Program-made: the position numbers and the translations under genes | In this document: positions 9,123-31,780 of the stretch, in pieces | Numbering within the stretch: the stretch's first letter is position 1 | Layout of the letters: every line of letters begins with the position of its first letter | Notes under the pieces: model-generated | What the model was told of the DNA's origin: nothing | The model's input: the letters and a program-made list of their open reading frames with translations, nothing else | Database searches by the model: none | Assembly: GCF_025602895.1 (NCBI RefSeq) | Contig: NW_026516214.1 | Span: 682,001-746,000 of the forward strand | DNA: 64,000 nt | Reading direction: 5' to 3' | DNA from: Polychytrium aggregatum | Lineage: Eukaryota; Chytridiomycota; Chytridiomycetes; Polychytriales

Positions 9123-12100
9123 CTACTTACGGGTCTTGCGCAGCGTCGAGGGAATCTTGTGGCTGTGTCGTTGGCTGAGATCGACATCGACGCCGCTGTC
9201 CTGCCTCTGGCTGTTGTTTTTCGGCTGGGACGACTTTGTGGCAGCCTCGACGACCGCAGCAGCCGTTTCCGTCGTTCCCAGGGACGTGAGCATCATGATC
9301 TGCTCTGTCGTTGAGCGAATGCGATTGCCGGACGCCAGTTTGTACATGTCCATCAGCGAGATTGGGGAGGGCCGTGACGGTCCTGCTTGGCCAGCACCGT
9401 CGGCGACGCTTGCGCTGGTACCGGCATTGGGTCGGCCCGTGCCACTCGGCCCTGCCTCTTGCTTGGCCGGCTCCTGGTGGACCAAAAGTCTGTACTGCTC
9501 GTCGAGCCACTCCATAGCCAACTTCTGGGCCAGGTCTTTCTTGATCGACCCATCGTGCTGTGCATGGGGAGGATGGCCGCGCATTCGGTGGGGTTGCTGG
9601 GTCGGGTGGTCGGCACGCTGCTTGCCCTTCTCATGTCGGTCGACATGGTGGCTCCTGCGGAGCTTCTCGCGGTACTTGTCGAGTTTACGGAGACGGTGCT
9701 CTTGCGCATGAATGCGCTCCTGCAGCTCGGAAAACTTCTCATAGTCCTCGTTGTGGATAGATGCAATGTGCCTCTTGAGCATGTCGTTCTCGCGGGTCAG
9801 GCGGGAGAAGGCATGGCGGTCGTCGTGGACATTGGATTCGCTCGAGTGCGCATCGCCGTCGATGGCTGTGACATAGCTGGACTTGCGGCTCTCCATATCA
9901 AGGTAGTGCGGGTTCTTTCTCGCGGGCTCTCGAACACCTATCAACGACAGGATGCTGCTCATGCCCGGAAACCAGTTCAGGCCAGAGTGCTTGTTCTTGT
10001 TCTTGCGTCGTCCGCCCGAGGACGGGTTTCTTGGGACCACTCGGTTAACCGGAACGGTCGCAGGTGTTCTTGGGAGACGATGGTTCAGGGCCGGCGCTGG
10101 ATGTAATTCGTTCGCCTGGGATGTACTCGTCGGGTCGCTGGAGGTTGTCGTCGGAAGAGACAGCTCTTCGCTTGCGCTGGGCTGGAGGACGTGGTCGTGC
10201 AGCATCCTCCAGGCGGTGCTGCCAAAGAGGGCCGCCTCCATTTCCTGTTTCTTGTGGAGCTCTTGAAGCTTCTTGAGTTCTTGGTCCTGCTTCTTTTTTG
10301 ATTCGGCATTCTTGGCGATTTCCTCCTGCTGGCTGAGCATGAGTCGCTTCATGTAGTCCTCGACGGTGCCATAGTCCTCGGAAGCCCTCCCGCCCAGCTG
10401 CTCCTCCTGACCGCGCCGCAGAAGCAGGGCATTGATCAGCATCTTCATCGTCTCTTCGCTCTGGGTGGGCACTCGCTTGGCATTGCCACTCGGCTTGCGA
10501 ATGCGGGTGCCGGGGATGTGGGCATCAAAGTCGAGCGGCTCTCGGCCCTGGTTCTTTGCCTTTTCGCCCTTCTTCAGGACTTCCTGCTGTTCCTGGATGA
10601 TTCTGAGCAGCACATCGTCGCCATCGTCTTCTCGCGCGGCCTCGTCGTTGTGGTGCAAAGTAGGGCTGCCCCGCGGGTACTTGGCCTCGACATCCCTGGC
10701 GTTGGATGCGAGCTTGATCTTGGCAAGTTCAGACTCGAGTTTGGGATCGCGCTCCAGACCAAGGGGATGTGGCGGCAGGGGGGCGGGTGCTCGGTGTGGT
10801 GATCGGTTGGGCGACCGGTTGGGCGAGCGATTCGGGGAGCGATTCGGGGAGCGTGCCGGTGATCTTGACAGATACTCGCCGGGCCCGGCCTGTGGCCACT
10901 CGCTGTCGCCGGGGATAACAGGCAATTCAAGACAACGGGCCAGGATGTGGACCGAATCCTCGCGGAGCTTGACCAGTCGCTGCGGGCGAGAAAGGGGCTT
11001 GGTTAGAACATGGGATAGTGCGCCAGCAAGACTCAAGCACTCCAGGCTGCGGAAACAATGCGTTTGATGTGGCAACGGTTGTTGCGGACGGAAAGCATGG
11101 TCATCTGCGGTGCTCGGGCTGCATGCGGACCCAACGTTTGCAGAGCATCGCGCGCAGTGAGCCGACGATGGTGTATGCATACCCCAATCTCGGTCTGGGA
11201 GCCTTCGCGGAAGCACACATAGTGCTTGAACGTTTCTTTGAAGCTGTTGATGATGCGGTGGGACTCTTCTTCCTCCTTGAGTGAGCTGTAGCCCTTCTCG
11301 ATGGCTGTTGTTGTCTCCTGCAAAGACGGTTCAGAAGAGTAACGTCAGCTGGGCCACAGAATCGGCGCCCCAGTTTGCCGCTGAGCTCGCTTACTCAGCC
11401 GCCTCTTACCTCGAGCTTTTTCAGCAACTCATCCTTCTCGAGGCGATTGATGCGAACGGCATCCTGAATTGTCTTGAGCTGCCTTCTCCTGGCCTCGAGC
11501 ACAACATCGACGCTCGCATTTCCCTCAATATCGTCTGCAAGTACGTGCGCACGCATACACAGTCAATCCGGGCTACGCTGTTGGCTTCTGCACTTTGTAT
11601 AAGCATGAATCGTCTATTGGCGGTCGTATATAGGCGAGCGGCTCGGCTTACCCAAGTTGGTGGAGACCTTCCGGAGTTCCTCAAGCTTCTTGGTGCAGTC
11701 CTTCTTGATCTCCTCGACTCGGGCCAGGAAGACATCGCGTTCCTTTCGAAGAGCCTCGATGGTGCTGATGCGGGTCTGGATAGGGATCTTGTCGGGCGGA
11801 GGCAGAATCGCTTTGAGCTTTTCCTTTGATGAGGCGTCGTTCAAGCGCAAGATCGGCGAGGATGGTAAGCGACGCACAGTGCCAGGACGAAGGGCGAATC
11901 ACCCGGACCCAAACTGGGTGCAACTGTCGCTCACATTGCTCGTCCCCTCCCCGTGTCATGCACACCGCCCTGCATTTTGACGATTACAAACTCTGCTGGC
12001 CTACCTCGCTCCATCCGAGAGGACTGAATTCGCTAATGTCCAGCTCATACAATGTCTTGAGCTCGCTGCATCGCGCACGGCTTTGTCGTGCGAGCTCGTC

Positions 12101-15100
12101 CGTTTGCACTGAGGCGGCCCTCAGGTTGCTGATGGACGAGAAAATGAGAGGATCGGACGGGAACTGGGTCACGTCGATATGGTCCAAGATATACACAGCC
12201 TGGTTGTGGATGATGGCGATGGTCAGTTAGTGTGGGGTCTCTCTGAGCGCAACGCCGGAGGAGAGGGCATTCGGATGGCAGACCACAGGGCAACTTCCGG
12301 ATGCCAAGATACACAGTGAAGTTCATGTTGCCTGCATCAACTGCATCATCTACATCATCTGCATTGACTGCATTGACTGCATTGTCTGCATTGTCTGCAT
12401 TGTCTGCATTGTCTGCATTGTCTGCATTGTCTGCATTGTCTGCATTGTCTGCATTGTCTGCATTGTCTGCATTGTCTGCATTGTCTGCATTGTCTGCATT
12501 GTCTGCATTGTCTGCATTGTCTGTATTGTACCTCGTGGATGTTGTTCCCGATAATCTCATGGAGGCGATCGAGCTGGATGATCAAGTTGGACGACGAAAT
12601 GATGCGTTCCTCGAACTGAAACACCTTGAGCTGCTCGATGATGGAGTTGCTGCTGAGGCTGCCTTCCTGGGCGAGCTTGGAGACCCAGGGGAGAGGCTGT
12701 GCTGGGACGCGAGTGTTCAAACGGGCGACGATACTGGAGTGGTGTATGAGTGTGAGACAGTGAGATTTCAACGAGATGTCATCCCTGCGCGCCCCAATAT
12801 CTGTCTCGTCCCTCCCTGTCACGCCCTCCGTCATGCTCTTTGACGTACCCGTCAATATCCGCAATGCAGGCCAAGAGCTCCGACTTTCCAGCCTCCACGA
12901 TGCGCTCGGCGTCCTTGATGTATGATGCGGCACTTTTGTGGTGATTTGGGGCCACGAGGGCGTGAAAGATGTCTTGGAATCGCGACATTTCGCCAAGGAC
13001 TTGGTCCGCCGAGACAGGACGCACGAGGTTTTCGGTGGGCCGTCGCACCGGCGCCAGTAGTCTTGTGTCGATGCGAGGGTGATGGAATGTGGCCGTGTTG
13101 GCAGCGTTGGCCAGCAGCAGCGCACTGGAAATGACTTTGTGGTATCCCTGGCAACAGCGAAGCAAGCCGAAACGAAACGGAGGTTGGTGCGCGGATCGAA
13201 AGGCGGAGGACGGCTCAATACGCCAGAGAAATACGACAGTGCGAATCCTTGGGTGAACACCACCCACCAATGCCATTTCGGCCAGGGACCCGGGTACATC
13301 TTTGACGAGCTTCAAGGTGCCCTCAGCCATTTCTTTCGCCAACCCAAGCCGAGCGATTCTCTCTCCGACAATCTTGTCCGGAGTCATCGTGGGCGGTGTG
13401 TGGAAGTGCGAAATGGCCGAGAACAACAGCGACTTGACTTTCATTTGCAGAGACCACGACTACATGTTGCGCCAGATTGGGTTAATATATACGCCTGAAT
13501 CGAGGCAGTTGGGTAGATCGCCCGTTGGCAACATGACTGCGACTTTGGCGACAGGGCAATGCGTCCGGGCGACCCTAGACACTGATCATGCGCCTCCACA
13601 AGAGGGATTTCCAGAGTGCGAGGATTGGACGACGCAACATACCCTGGGCACACGGGTCTTGGCAAAAGGCAGTGCGCTCTTCGAGCTGCGGTAGGCAAGC
13701 TCGTAGTAGTCCCCGGCCTGAGCGGCGATCATGGCGGTGACGGGGCTGCTGGTTTTGTCTGCCATGTCAAGAAAACACGCACAACAACTCAGACCCATCA
13801 GCAAACATGGTGCATTCCGATATCCATCAGAGAGCCAGGACCTCACGGGTGACGAATAGATGAAGCGCACAGCGACTAGAGACAAATGCGCAATTATTAC
13901 AAGCCACACACCACCCTCCCAGGCTCACCTTCGTTGGCCTTTTCGTAGAAGCACTCGAGGGCCTGGCAGAGCATAAACTCGGAGAGTGCCGTGAGAGTGC
14001 AGTCGCAGAGGTCGCTCGTCTTGTCCAAGGTCACCTGGATGCGCTGGCAGAGAACATCGCGGACGTAGAGCAGGACCCCGCTCGCTTGCTGTGGGACATC
14101 ACAAGGCGCATTGCCGTTCGGTAGTCAGGTTCTGCATCGCTGAATAGCAGGTGCCGAAGCGCTGTCGCCAAAAGTCGCACATTCTGCTTGGGACTCGACA
14201 GACCTGAAAGTGCTTGGCAGCGAGTCGTTTGCCATCGGGCGTCCAGAGCCGCTGGGATACGCCGAGCTGGCTGAGTATGGCAGCGACATTGAAGAGAGTA
14301 GCGGCCTTCTCATACTGGATACAGTCCGTGATCACTGCCGTGGCGAAGGTGACCGTATCAGCGGCAGGATCAGCGTCAATGTGGTCGATGTAATAAGAGC
14401 CAACTAAACAGCGAAACGCGACTTTGTCTGGGCACACGATGCGAATGATTTACCTTTCTTATCGCCGGAGAAGGCCTCGAACCAAGTAAACCCGATTCGG
14501 ATCTATACAAACACACCACATCCAGCAGCGGTTGGGCCACACCCGCAGTTCAGCGCCGTGCCGACCAGCGGCGAGTCATATAATATATAGACACCACAAT
14601 ATCAGGTATGAAGGAGAGCGTCAGATGTGAGGTTGATGTGCGCAAGATAAGCGAGCAGAAGCTGCAAGCAAGATTGCCTGCTGACAGAGGCGAGCTTTAC
14701 CGAGCTGGTCTGGAAAGGAAACTTCTTCTCGAGGCACGTAAGATGGTGATAGTAGCTATTGCCGTATCGCGGGGGTGGCATTATAAGTCACGATTGTAGT
14801 GACAGAGTCGCCAAGGATATACATCAGAGAGTACTGACGACAAGAATCGAGCGATACTTACTGGGCAAGCCTCTCGATGCCTTCTGCGCTTCGCTCGGGC
14901 GCGCCGGCATGGACCCTGAGCTGGTTCAGGGCATACCACTGCGAGTCGGACGGCAGCAGCAGCGACGTGGTCTTCAACAGCTGGTACCTCCACCACTCAT
15001 CCGTGTGGGCGCTACTGGGCTCCCTACAATGGATGGACAGAAGGCCGCGCCGAGTGTGTATCAGCAGCAAGATGGTGAGCGCTGGCAACTCAAAGGCGAT

Positions 15101-15528
15101 GTGTTGCAAAGATAGGCGAGTCTGGCGGCTGATGGATGGGCACGGAGGTGCTGCGACACTTACTGAGCTCGCTCCTGGGGCTCGAGGTCGATGCGGGTTG
15201 TGGGAGAGCCAACGGTCTCGTAAATCCAGGGGAGTAAGACGGCCTTGAAGTCCAGGAAATCGAGCGGGGGCTTTGGTTCTCTCGGCTCGACCTTTGCAAT
15301 CTTGAGGATCACTCTCTCGGCAATGGAGCGAATGCCCTGGACGGCTGGGGCAGAGCCTAGGTTCGAGGGCAAGGGGTGGTTGCGCTTGCATGGAATCGCG
15401 CAAAAGGTCGTGGCATCGCTGATGCCGGGAAACTCGGGCCCGTCCACGAAGGGAATGTGTTGCTGTCCCTCGTGGGTGAGTTCGTAAAAGTGCGAGAACG
15501 AGTGCGGGATCTCGCTGTCACTGATCAT
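9123..15528 (-). CDS. BRO1-domain protein (ALIX/Bro1/PalA family) with long coiled-coil C-terminus
   Basis: This is a many-exon gene. Exon 1 (15528-15164) begins MISDSEIPHSF and includes FCAIPCKRNHPLPSNL. Later exons give the BRO1 boomerang: a short one YYHHLTCLEKKFPFQ near 14700, then IRIGFTWFEAFSGDKK near 14460-14510. The next is YEKAATLFNVAAILSQL...RLAAKHFQ (about 14405-14200), followed by ASGVLLYVRDVL...CQALECFYEKANE (about 14095-13930) and AMIAAQAGDYYELAY (about 13760). The V-domain-like helices follow at 12740-12532, 12200-12010, 11860-11650, 11530-11410 and 11320-11180. The last exon (about 10980-9123, over 600 codons) carries five SPNR-type repeats at 10795-10870, coiled coil and Ser-rich stretches. 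BRO1 proteins bind ESCRT-III (Snf7) on endosomes, and Bro1/PalA also recruit partners. The domain call is secure. Membership of the last exon in the same gene rests on its open frame and the splice acceptor before RLVKLREDSVHIL. Confidence 0.8.
12360..12530. repeat. 9-bp minisatellite (TGCATTGTC)n inside a BRO1-gene intron
   Basis: About 19 head-to-tail copies of a 9-bp unit, nearly identical except for the first few (TGCATTGAC). The array lies immediately after the splice donor that follows the exon ending ...IIGNNIHE (donor GTACAATAC on the minus strand at 12531). All frames stay open because 9 is a multiple of 3, so apparent Asn-Ala-Asp or Ser-Ala-Leu repeat proteins here are artefacts. 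Confidence 0.9.
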
Positions 15529-17440
15529 GGCGCTTTCTCACGCGAAGCGAGCGGACGCGGGAGCCAGAAACCGATGCGACGAGAGAGAGGTGGGAGCGTG
15601 GACGTGTGGGAAATGGGATTGCACGCAGCGGATCGGTGCTGTTGGAAAGGGTAAATGTGGAGCAGTGGTGCCAGGAAAGTGTAGGGGGGTTGTGAAGACG
15701 AGACTGAATGTGCCTATGCTTGTGACGATAGCCGCGATAACTCTGCGAGTGAGTGGGCTTGGGAACTGAGCCAGACAGACCAACAGGTCGACAGAACAAG
15801 AAAGCGAAAACGCAGGGGAAGGCGTGGGAACGAAGATGCGATGCGACGGGACGCTCGAGATCGGGGCGTGGGCTGCGGAGCACCCGCTGGCGGTTCTGTT
15901 CAATCGAGTGTGCTATCGAGGAGGAGGAGGAGAAACCCAGGACCGGCCGGGGCCGCCTGGGGACAAGCTCGCAGCGAGTCTCAATCATGGAGCGATGGCA
16001 ACGGTGATTGCGGCTGCAGCTGTCGGTGGCTGCAAGGGCGGCAAAGCCCACGCCAGTGCGTTTCATGGTCATGTCAGGGCTCATCCTGCCCGACCCATGT
16101 AGCTCATGCGGCTCATGCCAGGCAGATTCATGGCCTGTCCAGAGATCATGCTGTCATGAGACGGCGCCGTCGTGGCGACGGAGATGGAGATCCGCTCGGC
16201 GATGACGCAACGGCGAGGCGCATGGGCCGAGTGGCAAGCAGCAGCGAAATCACAAGCAGCAGCGAAATCACAAGCAGCGACCAGCAAACCACGTCACAAG
16301 CCGCCAGCCAGACACGGACACGCCCAGCCCCAGATCTCCAGACAGCCACCGAGCACCGACAAGAAGCGATAGTGGGCTGCAGGGCGAGGAGAGCACTCGT
16401 CTGGCCGGGCGAGAGGTGGCCAGCGATCGCGATCGATTGATCGATCGATCCAAGACCACCTCTCAGCACAGCATCTGCCACGCCCAGGCCTCACCAGCCG
16501 CAGCACCAGACCTCACCCAGACCTCACCCAGACCTCACCCAGGCCAGCACCACCACGCCCAGACCTCACCCAGGCCTCACCCAGGCCTCACCCAGGCCAG
16601 CAATCCTCCTTGGCCCCGCATCCCCAGAGACCATGTCCAGGGGCCGCCCGTGCCAGTGTTTGTGGGGCAGCCCAGGCGCGCTTTCCTTTTCGGGCTGCTC
16701 CTGCCACTCCCCAAAAAAAGCCAGCGAAAGTGCGAGCACGCCGGCCTCGGCCGAGCCCGCAGCCCACAAAGCGCCTGTCCGCGGCTGGCATGTGAGAGCC
16801 CGCCCCCAGCCAATGGCCGTGCGCATCGCCGGCTCGACCCGCCCTCGAACCGCCGCCTGTGGCTCGTTTTTTTCTTTGCGTTTTGCGGCCATTGCGCGAC
16901 AGGCGCGGTGTGGTGCCTGGCACCGGCTCCCCCGCCCATGTCCTGCCTGCTGGCGATATAATCCCCCGTGTCGCCCTCGCCGGCTGCTGCCTTCCTCTAC
17001 CTCACCGCCGCTGCTCTTTGCTCCCACCCCCCTCATCGGTGCTGGAAGGTAAGGCCCCTGTGTGCCTCGGCTGCCGTCAGATCAAATCCGTCTCTCCTCC
17101 CCCCCGATCGGTCCTGCTCGATCGGGCTGCATCGCCTGCCGCCCATGATCCTGATGCCGCTGCGGCGATCGTGCTGCTGGCCCAGATCGGGGCTGATCTG
17201 CGGCTCAGATCCCGGCTGCATCGGCCTCTCCTTGGTCGCCGTGAACCGGCCAGACCCTGTGCTGCAGCATTGGCTGCACTGCCGGCATCTGGACATGTCG
17301 CTGGCACTTTTTTTGCGGCCGCTCCTGCTGTTCCCAGCATCTTTCGTCCGTTTCTCTTCCGTTTTCTTTCCGTTCTGCCAGCGTTTTCACCCAAATAACC
17401 TGTGACTCACCACACTTCTCGCTTCAGTACCTGCTGCAGA
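15529..17440. promoter_or_regulatory. Long divergent intergenic region upstream of the BRO1 gene and BTA1
   Basis: About 1.9 kb without a credible gene. Contents: a 17-bp direct repeat (agcagcgaaatcacaag) near 16240-16275; a self-complementary GATC-rich stretch (cgatcgcgatcgattgatcg) near 16425-16450; a tandem array of acctcaccc(ag/agg) words at 16505-16606; and a TATA-like gatataat at 16955-16962. A GTAAGG donor at 17049 with a pyrimidine-rich tract and an AG at 17427 or 17439 just before the BTA1 ATG suggests a ~380-bp intron in the BTA1 5' UTR. Confidence 0.5.
16505..16606. repeat. Tandem ACCTCACCCAG repeat upstream of BTA1
   Basis: Two blocks of 11-bp units (acctcacccag and cctcacccagg) separated by ccagcaccaccacgcc. 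It lies about 350-450 bp upstream of the likely transcription start of BTA1 and could be a simple repeat or a cluster of transcription-factor sites. Confidence 0.7.
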
Positions 17441-20400
17441 ATGTCGTCCCAAGTAAAGGCTACTCCCAGAGCAGCCCACGTCCCAAGCGCCCACACCGCC
17501 GGTATCCAAGTCTCGGCTGGTGGCTCCCTGGGCTCCAAGGCCCGCGGCTCCCGCAGCTTCTACGAGTACAAGCGTGTCTACTTTGCTCTCGCTGCTGCCG
17601 TCGGCGTCCTGGCTGTCTTTGACTGGATCCCAAAGTCGCTTGATGTCAAGCGCAAAGTCCTGGCCCCCTTCTCGCCCTTCACCTACGTCCCCGTGGCCTT
17701 CCAGGTCGCCGGCCTTACTCTCTTCTTCGCCATTGTCGCCTTCTTCCTGACCTCGGGTCGCCCCTACCTCCTGTTTGCTTGGAACTGCTTCATCAAGCCC
17801 TTCTTGACCAAGAAGGCCAACGGTGTCGACACCGATGAGCACCAGAAGCGCCTCGAGCAGTTTTACGAGGGCCAGGCCGACATCTATGACGTCACTCGCC
17901 GCCGCCTCCTCCGCGGCCGTTCCACCATGCTCAAGCTCTGCGCTGCCCAGCTCCGTCAGTACTACCCCCTCCGTGAGGCCGGCAACCCCGTCTCTGAGCT
18001 CAGCAGCAAGGTCAAGAACTCGGACGAGCTCCCCTCGCCCCCCCTGTCCCCGTCCAACCCCCGTGGTGCCAACCGCCGCTTTGCCTGGATCGACATTGGC
18101 GGCGGAACCGGCGAGAACATTGAGAGAATGAACCAGTTCTTCCCCATCTCCAACTTTGACAAGGTCTACCTCGTCGACATCACCCCCTCGCTCTGTGAGG
18201 TCGCCCGCAAGCGCTTTGCCCGTCTCGGCTGGACCAATGTCACTGTCCTGTGCATGGACGCCACCAAGTTCAAGGTTCCCGAGGAGGACGGCAACGACAT
18301 TGAGATTGCCCTGATCACCCTGTCCTACTCGCTGTCGATGATGGAGACCTTCTTCCCGCTGGTTGACTCGCTCACCACCATCCTGTGCCCCACCGGCATC
18401 CTCGGTGTCGCCGACTTTTACGTCTCGCCCAAGCGCTCGTCCGACCCCACCCGCCAGCTCGGCTGGTTCATGCGCTGGTTCTGGTCCATCTGGTTCGATC
18501 TCGACAACATCTACCTCCACCCCTCGCGCCGTGAGTACCTCGAGTACCGCTTCAAGACCATCAAGTCCCTCAACGGCAAGAACATGTTTATCCGTCCCTT
18601 TGTCAAGATCCCCTACTACGTTTGGCTCGGTGGCCAGAAGGTTGCCGAGGAGATGCCTCTCCTGAGCCTCGACGACAGCGCCCCCGCCAACGACAACGAC
18701 GAAACCCAGTCCAACGCCTCTGACGACCAGGAGCTTGACTCTGTCGAGCTCCGCTCCGAGAGCCAGCACCACGTCTCTGCCAACCACGTCCACGGCACCG
18801 GTGCCAAGTGGCGCCAGGTCTTTGACCCCAAGCTCATCCCCCGCTTCACCACCTACATCTACGCCTTTGCCTGGGAAGACCCCCGCGTCGACCTGGAGTT
18901 CCTGGACCTGACTCCCGAAGACAAGATGCTCATCATCACCTCTGGCGGCTGCAACGCCCTCGAGTACGCCGCCAAGGTTGGCCCCGCCCGCATCCACTGT
19001 GTTGACCTCAACCCCTGCCAGAACCACATGCTCGAGCTCAAGCTCGCCGGTCTCAGCTCCATGACCTACAACGACTTCTGGCGCCTCTTTGGTGACGGCT
19101 ACATCCCTGGCTTCGGCACCCTCCTGGACACCCACTTCTCGCCCTTCCTGTCTCCCTACGCCTACCACTTCTGGAAGCAGAACGCCGACTTCAAGAGCCT
19201 GTTCACCACCGGCTGCTCGGGTCTCGCCATCCGTGTCTTCCAGTTTGTCGTCAAGGCCCGTGGTCTCACCAAGTCTGTCAACCGCATGTGCCACGCCCAT
19301 GATCTCGAGACCCAGTGGAAGATCTGGGAGACCGAGCTCCGCCCCCACTTCCTCAGCAAGTGGCTGATTGCCCTCCTCAACAACGACCACTTCCTGTGGG
19401 GTGCCCTCGGTGTTCCTCCCGCCCAGATGCAGATGCTTCTGGAAGAAGGTACGTTGTCCTAGTGTGTGGAAGTGTTTTTTGCCTGGCTGCCATGTTTGTG
19501 AGTGGTGAGCTTTGGTGGTCATGTGCATGCGCTCGCTGTGGGATTGTACTTTTGCAGCATGTCACTCGTCTGCGGGTGGATCGCTTGGGACAGTCGCTGC
19601 CTATGCTTGCGACTGCATGTGGTAGATGTCGAGCATCCGCGACCGCCGCCTGGTACGCCGCCTTCACACCGGCTTGGGTGGTGCAAGTCCCTCCCCAGCG
19701 CCAGGCGGCGGTTGGCAAGCTCCGGTGGCCTCGTCCCATCATTATCGTCATCACTTCCCCTGCCCCGCCCCCTCCCCCTGCGCTAGCGATGTGCGTGTAT
19801 TGCGTCTGCACCTGGGTTTTGCGACCCGTAAGAGCTCCTCTTACATTATGGGAATTCAACCTCCCCGTCGCATTATTTCACCTGGTGGCCTTTAATTTGG
19901 CTTGAGTGTCGGAGTTCAACCTCCTGTCACCCCCGGTGATCTAACCCATCCGTCCCCCCCTTCTCTGCCTGCCTGCCTGCTTGCCTTTGCGGCTCCCACA
20001 CCTCTGTCTTTGGTCCCGTTGGCTGTGCATGCGCCTCTCTGCGCATCCCTTGGTCTGTCTCTTTTTCTCCTCTAGGCTCTGCCCACAAGTACGTCGTCGA
20101 CACCTTCGATCCCGTCATCCGCAACACCCTCCTCCGCGACGATAACTACTTCTATTACATGTGTCTCATGGGCCGCTACCGCCAAGGCAACACCCCCGCC
20201 TACCTCGACGAGGAGGGCTTCAAGGTTCTCCAGACCGACGCCCGACGCCTCGAAGCCATCAGGATCCACACCGACACCATCCTCAACGTCCTCAAGCGCG
20301 AGGTGCCCGACGGCGATCTCACCCGTGTCATCCTCATGGACCATCTCGACTGGTTCAGCGACGAGGATGCCGATGCCGAGATCAGCGCCGTGGCCCAGAA

Positions 20401-20575
20401 GCTGAAGAAGGGCGGCCGTGCCTACTGGAGATCCGCCGGTAAATATCCCTGGTACAATACCATCTTCGAGAAGCGCGGTTTCCGGGTCTACCCCTGCCAG
20501 ATCCGCGAGGAGCCCAAGATGTACATCGACCGCGTCAACATGTACGCCTCCTTCTGGTGCGGTGAGAAGCTCTAA
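17441..20575 (+). CDS. BTA1: Betaine lipid (DGTS) synthase, fused two-domain enzyme
   Basis: Two exons, 17441-19448 and 20076-20575, join in phase (GAAGAAG|GT...CTAG|GCTCT) to give 835 residues. The ATG at 17441 starts MSSQVKATPRAAH. Two hydrophobic segments (about 47-65 and 86-108) can anchor it in the ER. The first catalytic half has a SAM-methyltransferase motif (WIDIGGGTGENIE, then YLVDITPSLCEVARKRF), matching bacterial BtaB-like N-methylation. The second half (MLIITSGGCNALEYAAKV, CVDLNPCQNHMLELKLAGL, RVILMDHLDWFSDEDADAE) matches BtaA-like 3-amino-3-carboxypropyl transfer to diacylglycerol. Together they make the phosphorus-free lipid DGTS, which replaces phosphatidylcholine under phosphate limitation in fungi and algae. 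The intron is long here (627 bp). Coding is strongly biased to C-ending codons, which suggests high expression. The long opposite-strand open frame is a by-product of that bias. Confidence 0.95.
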
Positions 20576-21462
20576 TGGGTTTTTTGGCCTTGCGAGAACT
20601 GAGGACGCTCTTCCCCCCGGGGTCCTGCATTCCGCCGACCGGCCGAGAGAGAATGATGTCGTTTTGCTCTTGTTTCCCTACCTGTACCTGTTCCTCTACC
20701 CTTCGCCCTCTGTGATTGTCTTTCTTGGCTCTCTCTGTGGTCGGGGTGTTGCCTCCTTGGTTTTGGCTGTGCTGCGCTGCTGTTGCTGCTGCTGCTGTCG
20801 CTTCTGGTGTTTTTGGCAACAGGACCGGGCGGGATTCTCCTTGGGCTCGCCCGTGGGGGCCCGCAAAGGACGATGCCTTCCTGTTCAATGACACCTGTAG
20901 CGGGGCGGTGGAGGCCGCAGATGGATATGCACGCAATGCCAACAGAGGACGGCAACAACCTGCCGGAGAGTGGGCAAGAACAGTCCATGTAAATGTCAAA
21001 AAACCACCCCATCCGCAATATAACAGCGTTTCCAAAATGAAATGGGACACCCCCGTTTTAAGATGGGATGGGATGGGATGGGATGCGGATGTCGTAGGCA
21101 TAATCCATTCGATGGCCGTGTCTTGAACGTGGGCGATACTCTGGCTGACAATGCTCGCAACTCCCTGGGGCTATCGCACGCCGATGAGTTGCTTTGTCCA
21201 TCGACGGAACCATCGACAAAACCACCGGCTCGTCCTCTGGATAGGCGTCCCGTTTCGCTTCCTTTCGTTTTGCGTGCGCTGTAACACTGTATATTGCGGA
21301 TGGGGGCATCGGCAAAGCCGTCGAAGCAATCCATCTTCGATTGGCCACCTGCCCCTCCACCTGTCTTTTCTCGGCCAGCAACAAGCGACCTCTCTCTCTA
21401 CACAACTTCGTCGCTCTGGACGATGCAATCTACAGATACTCCACTCCCCCCCCCTTCTCGTC
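20576..21462. other. Convergent intergenic region between BTA1 and STT4
   Basis: No gene seen. It contains a GCT/TGC run (20780-20800), a fragment of the short inverted-repeat element (end piece at about 21026-21060), and a GGGAT tandem repeat (21064-21085). Confidence 0.5.
21026..21060 (+). repeat. End fragment of the ~260-bp inverted-repeat element
   Basis: The words cagcgtttccaaaatg and aaatgggacacccc match the terminal part of the copies at 32525 and 62691. Only this terminus is present. Confidence 0.6.
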
Positions 21463-31400
<9,938 letters not shown>

Positions 31401-31780
31401 GGATTGCCCCGGCGATGCTATCAGGGAGCCCAATGAAAAAGTCAAGCGAGCCAAGGGCGCGGCGGCCTGGCGCTGCTCGCTCGAGCGACGCTTGTGGGCG
31501 GTCACGCAGGCCACGTGATGCAAGGCAAACGCATCCTGGTTTCTTGCGAGTCGTGCGAGCCGTGCATGTCCGCGAGATACTGGCACTGCGATGTGGGAGT
31601 GCGGTGTGTGCATTCGACCCTTTGGGCAGCTGCGTGCGGGGAGTGATTTCGCGACTGCAAGATAATCGGGATGGACGGTCGTTCTGCACCATGTATATGG
31701 CTGTATTATCGTCCAAAGAGTAAACCAAAGGCAAGGATGCCCCGTTTCATTATGTGGGCACCGCAGTACATTTTCGCCAC

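Noticed and set aside
12045-12843. Asn-Ala-Asp, Ser-Ala-Leu and Gln-Cys-Arg repeat 'proteins'
   Set aside because: All arise from the 9-bp minisatellite, which keeps every frame open. The array lies in a BRO1-gene intron.
15518-16084. 188-codon minus-strand frame upstream of the BRO1 gene
   Set aside because: His/Ser/Arg-rich, no motif, ends at the BRO1 start region; more likely 5' leader or promoter.
17387-19528. A 713-codon open frame on the minus strand opposite BTA1
   Set aside because: It mirrors a highly expressed, C-ending-codon gene in the opposite strand, has a Val/Gly/Glu-rich low-information composition and no family motif.
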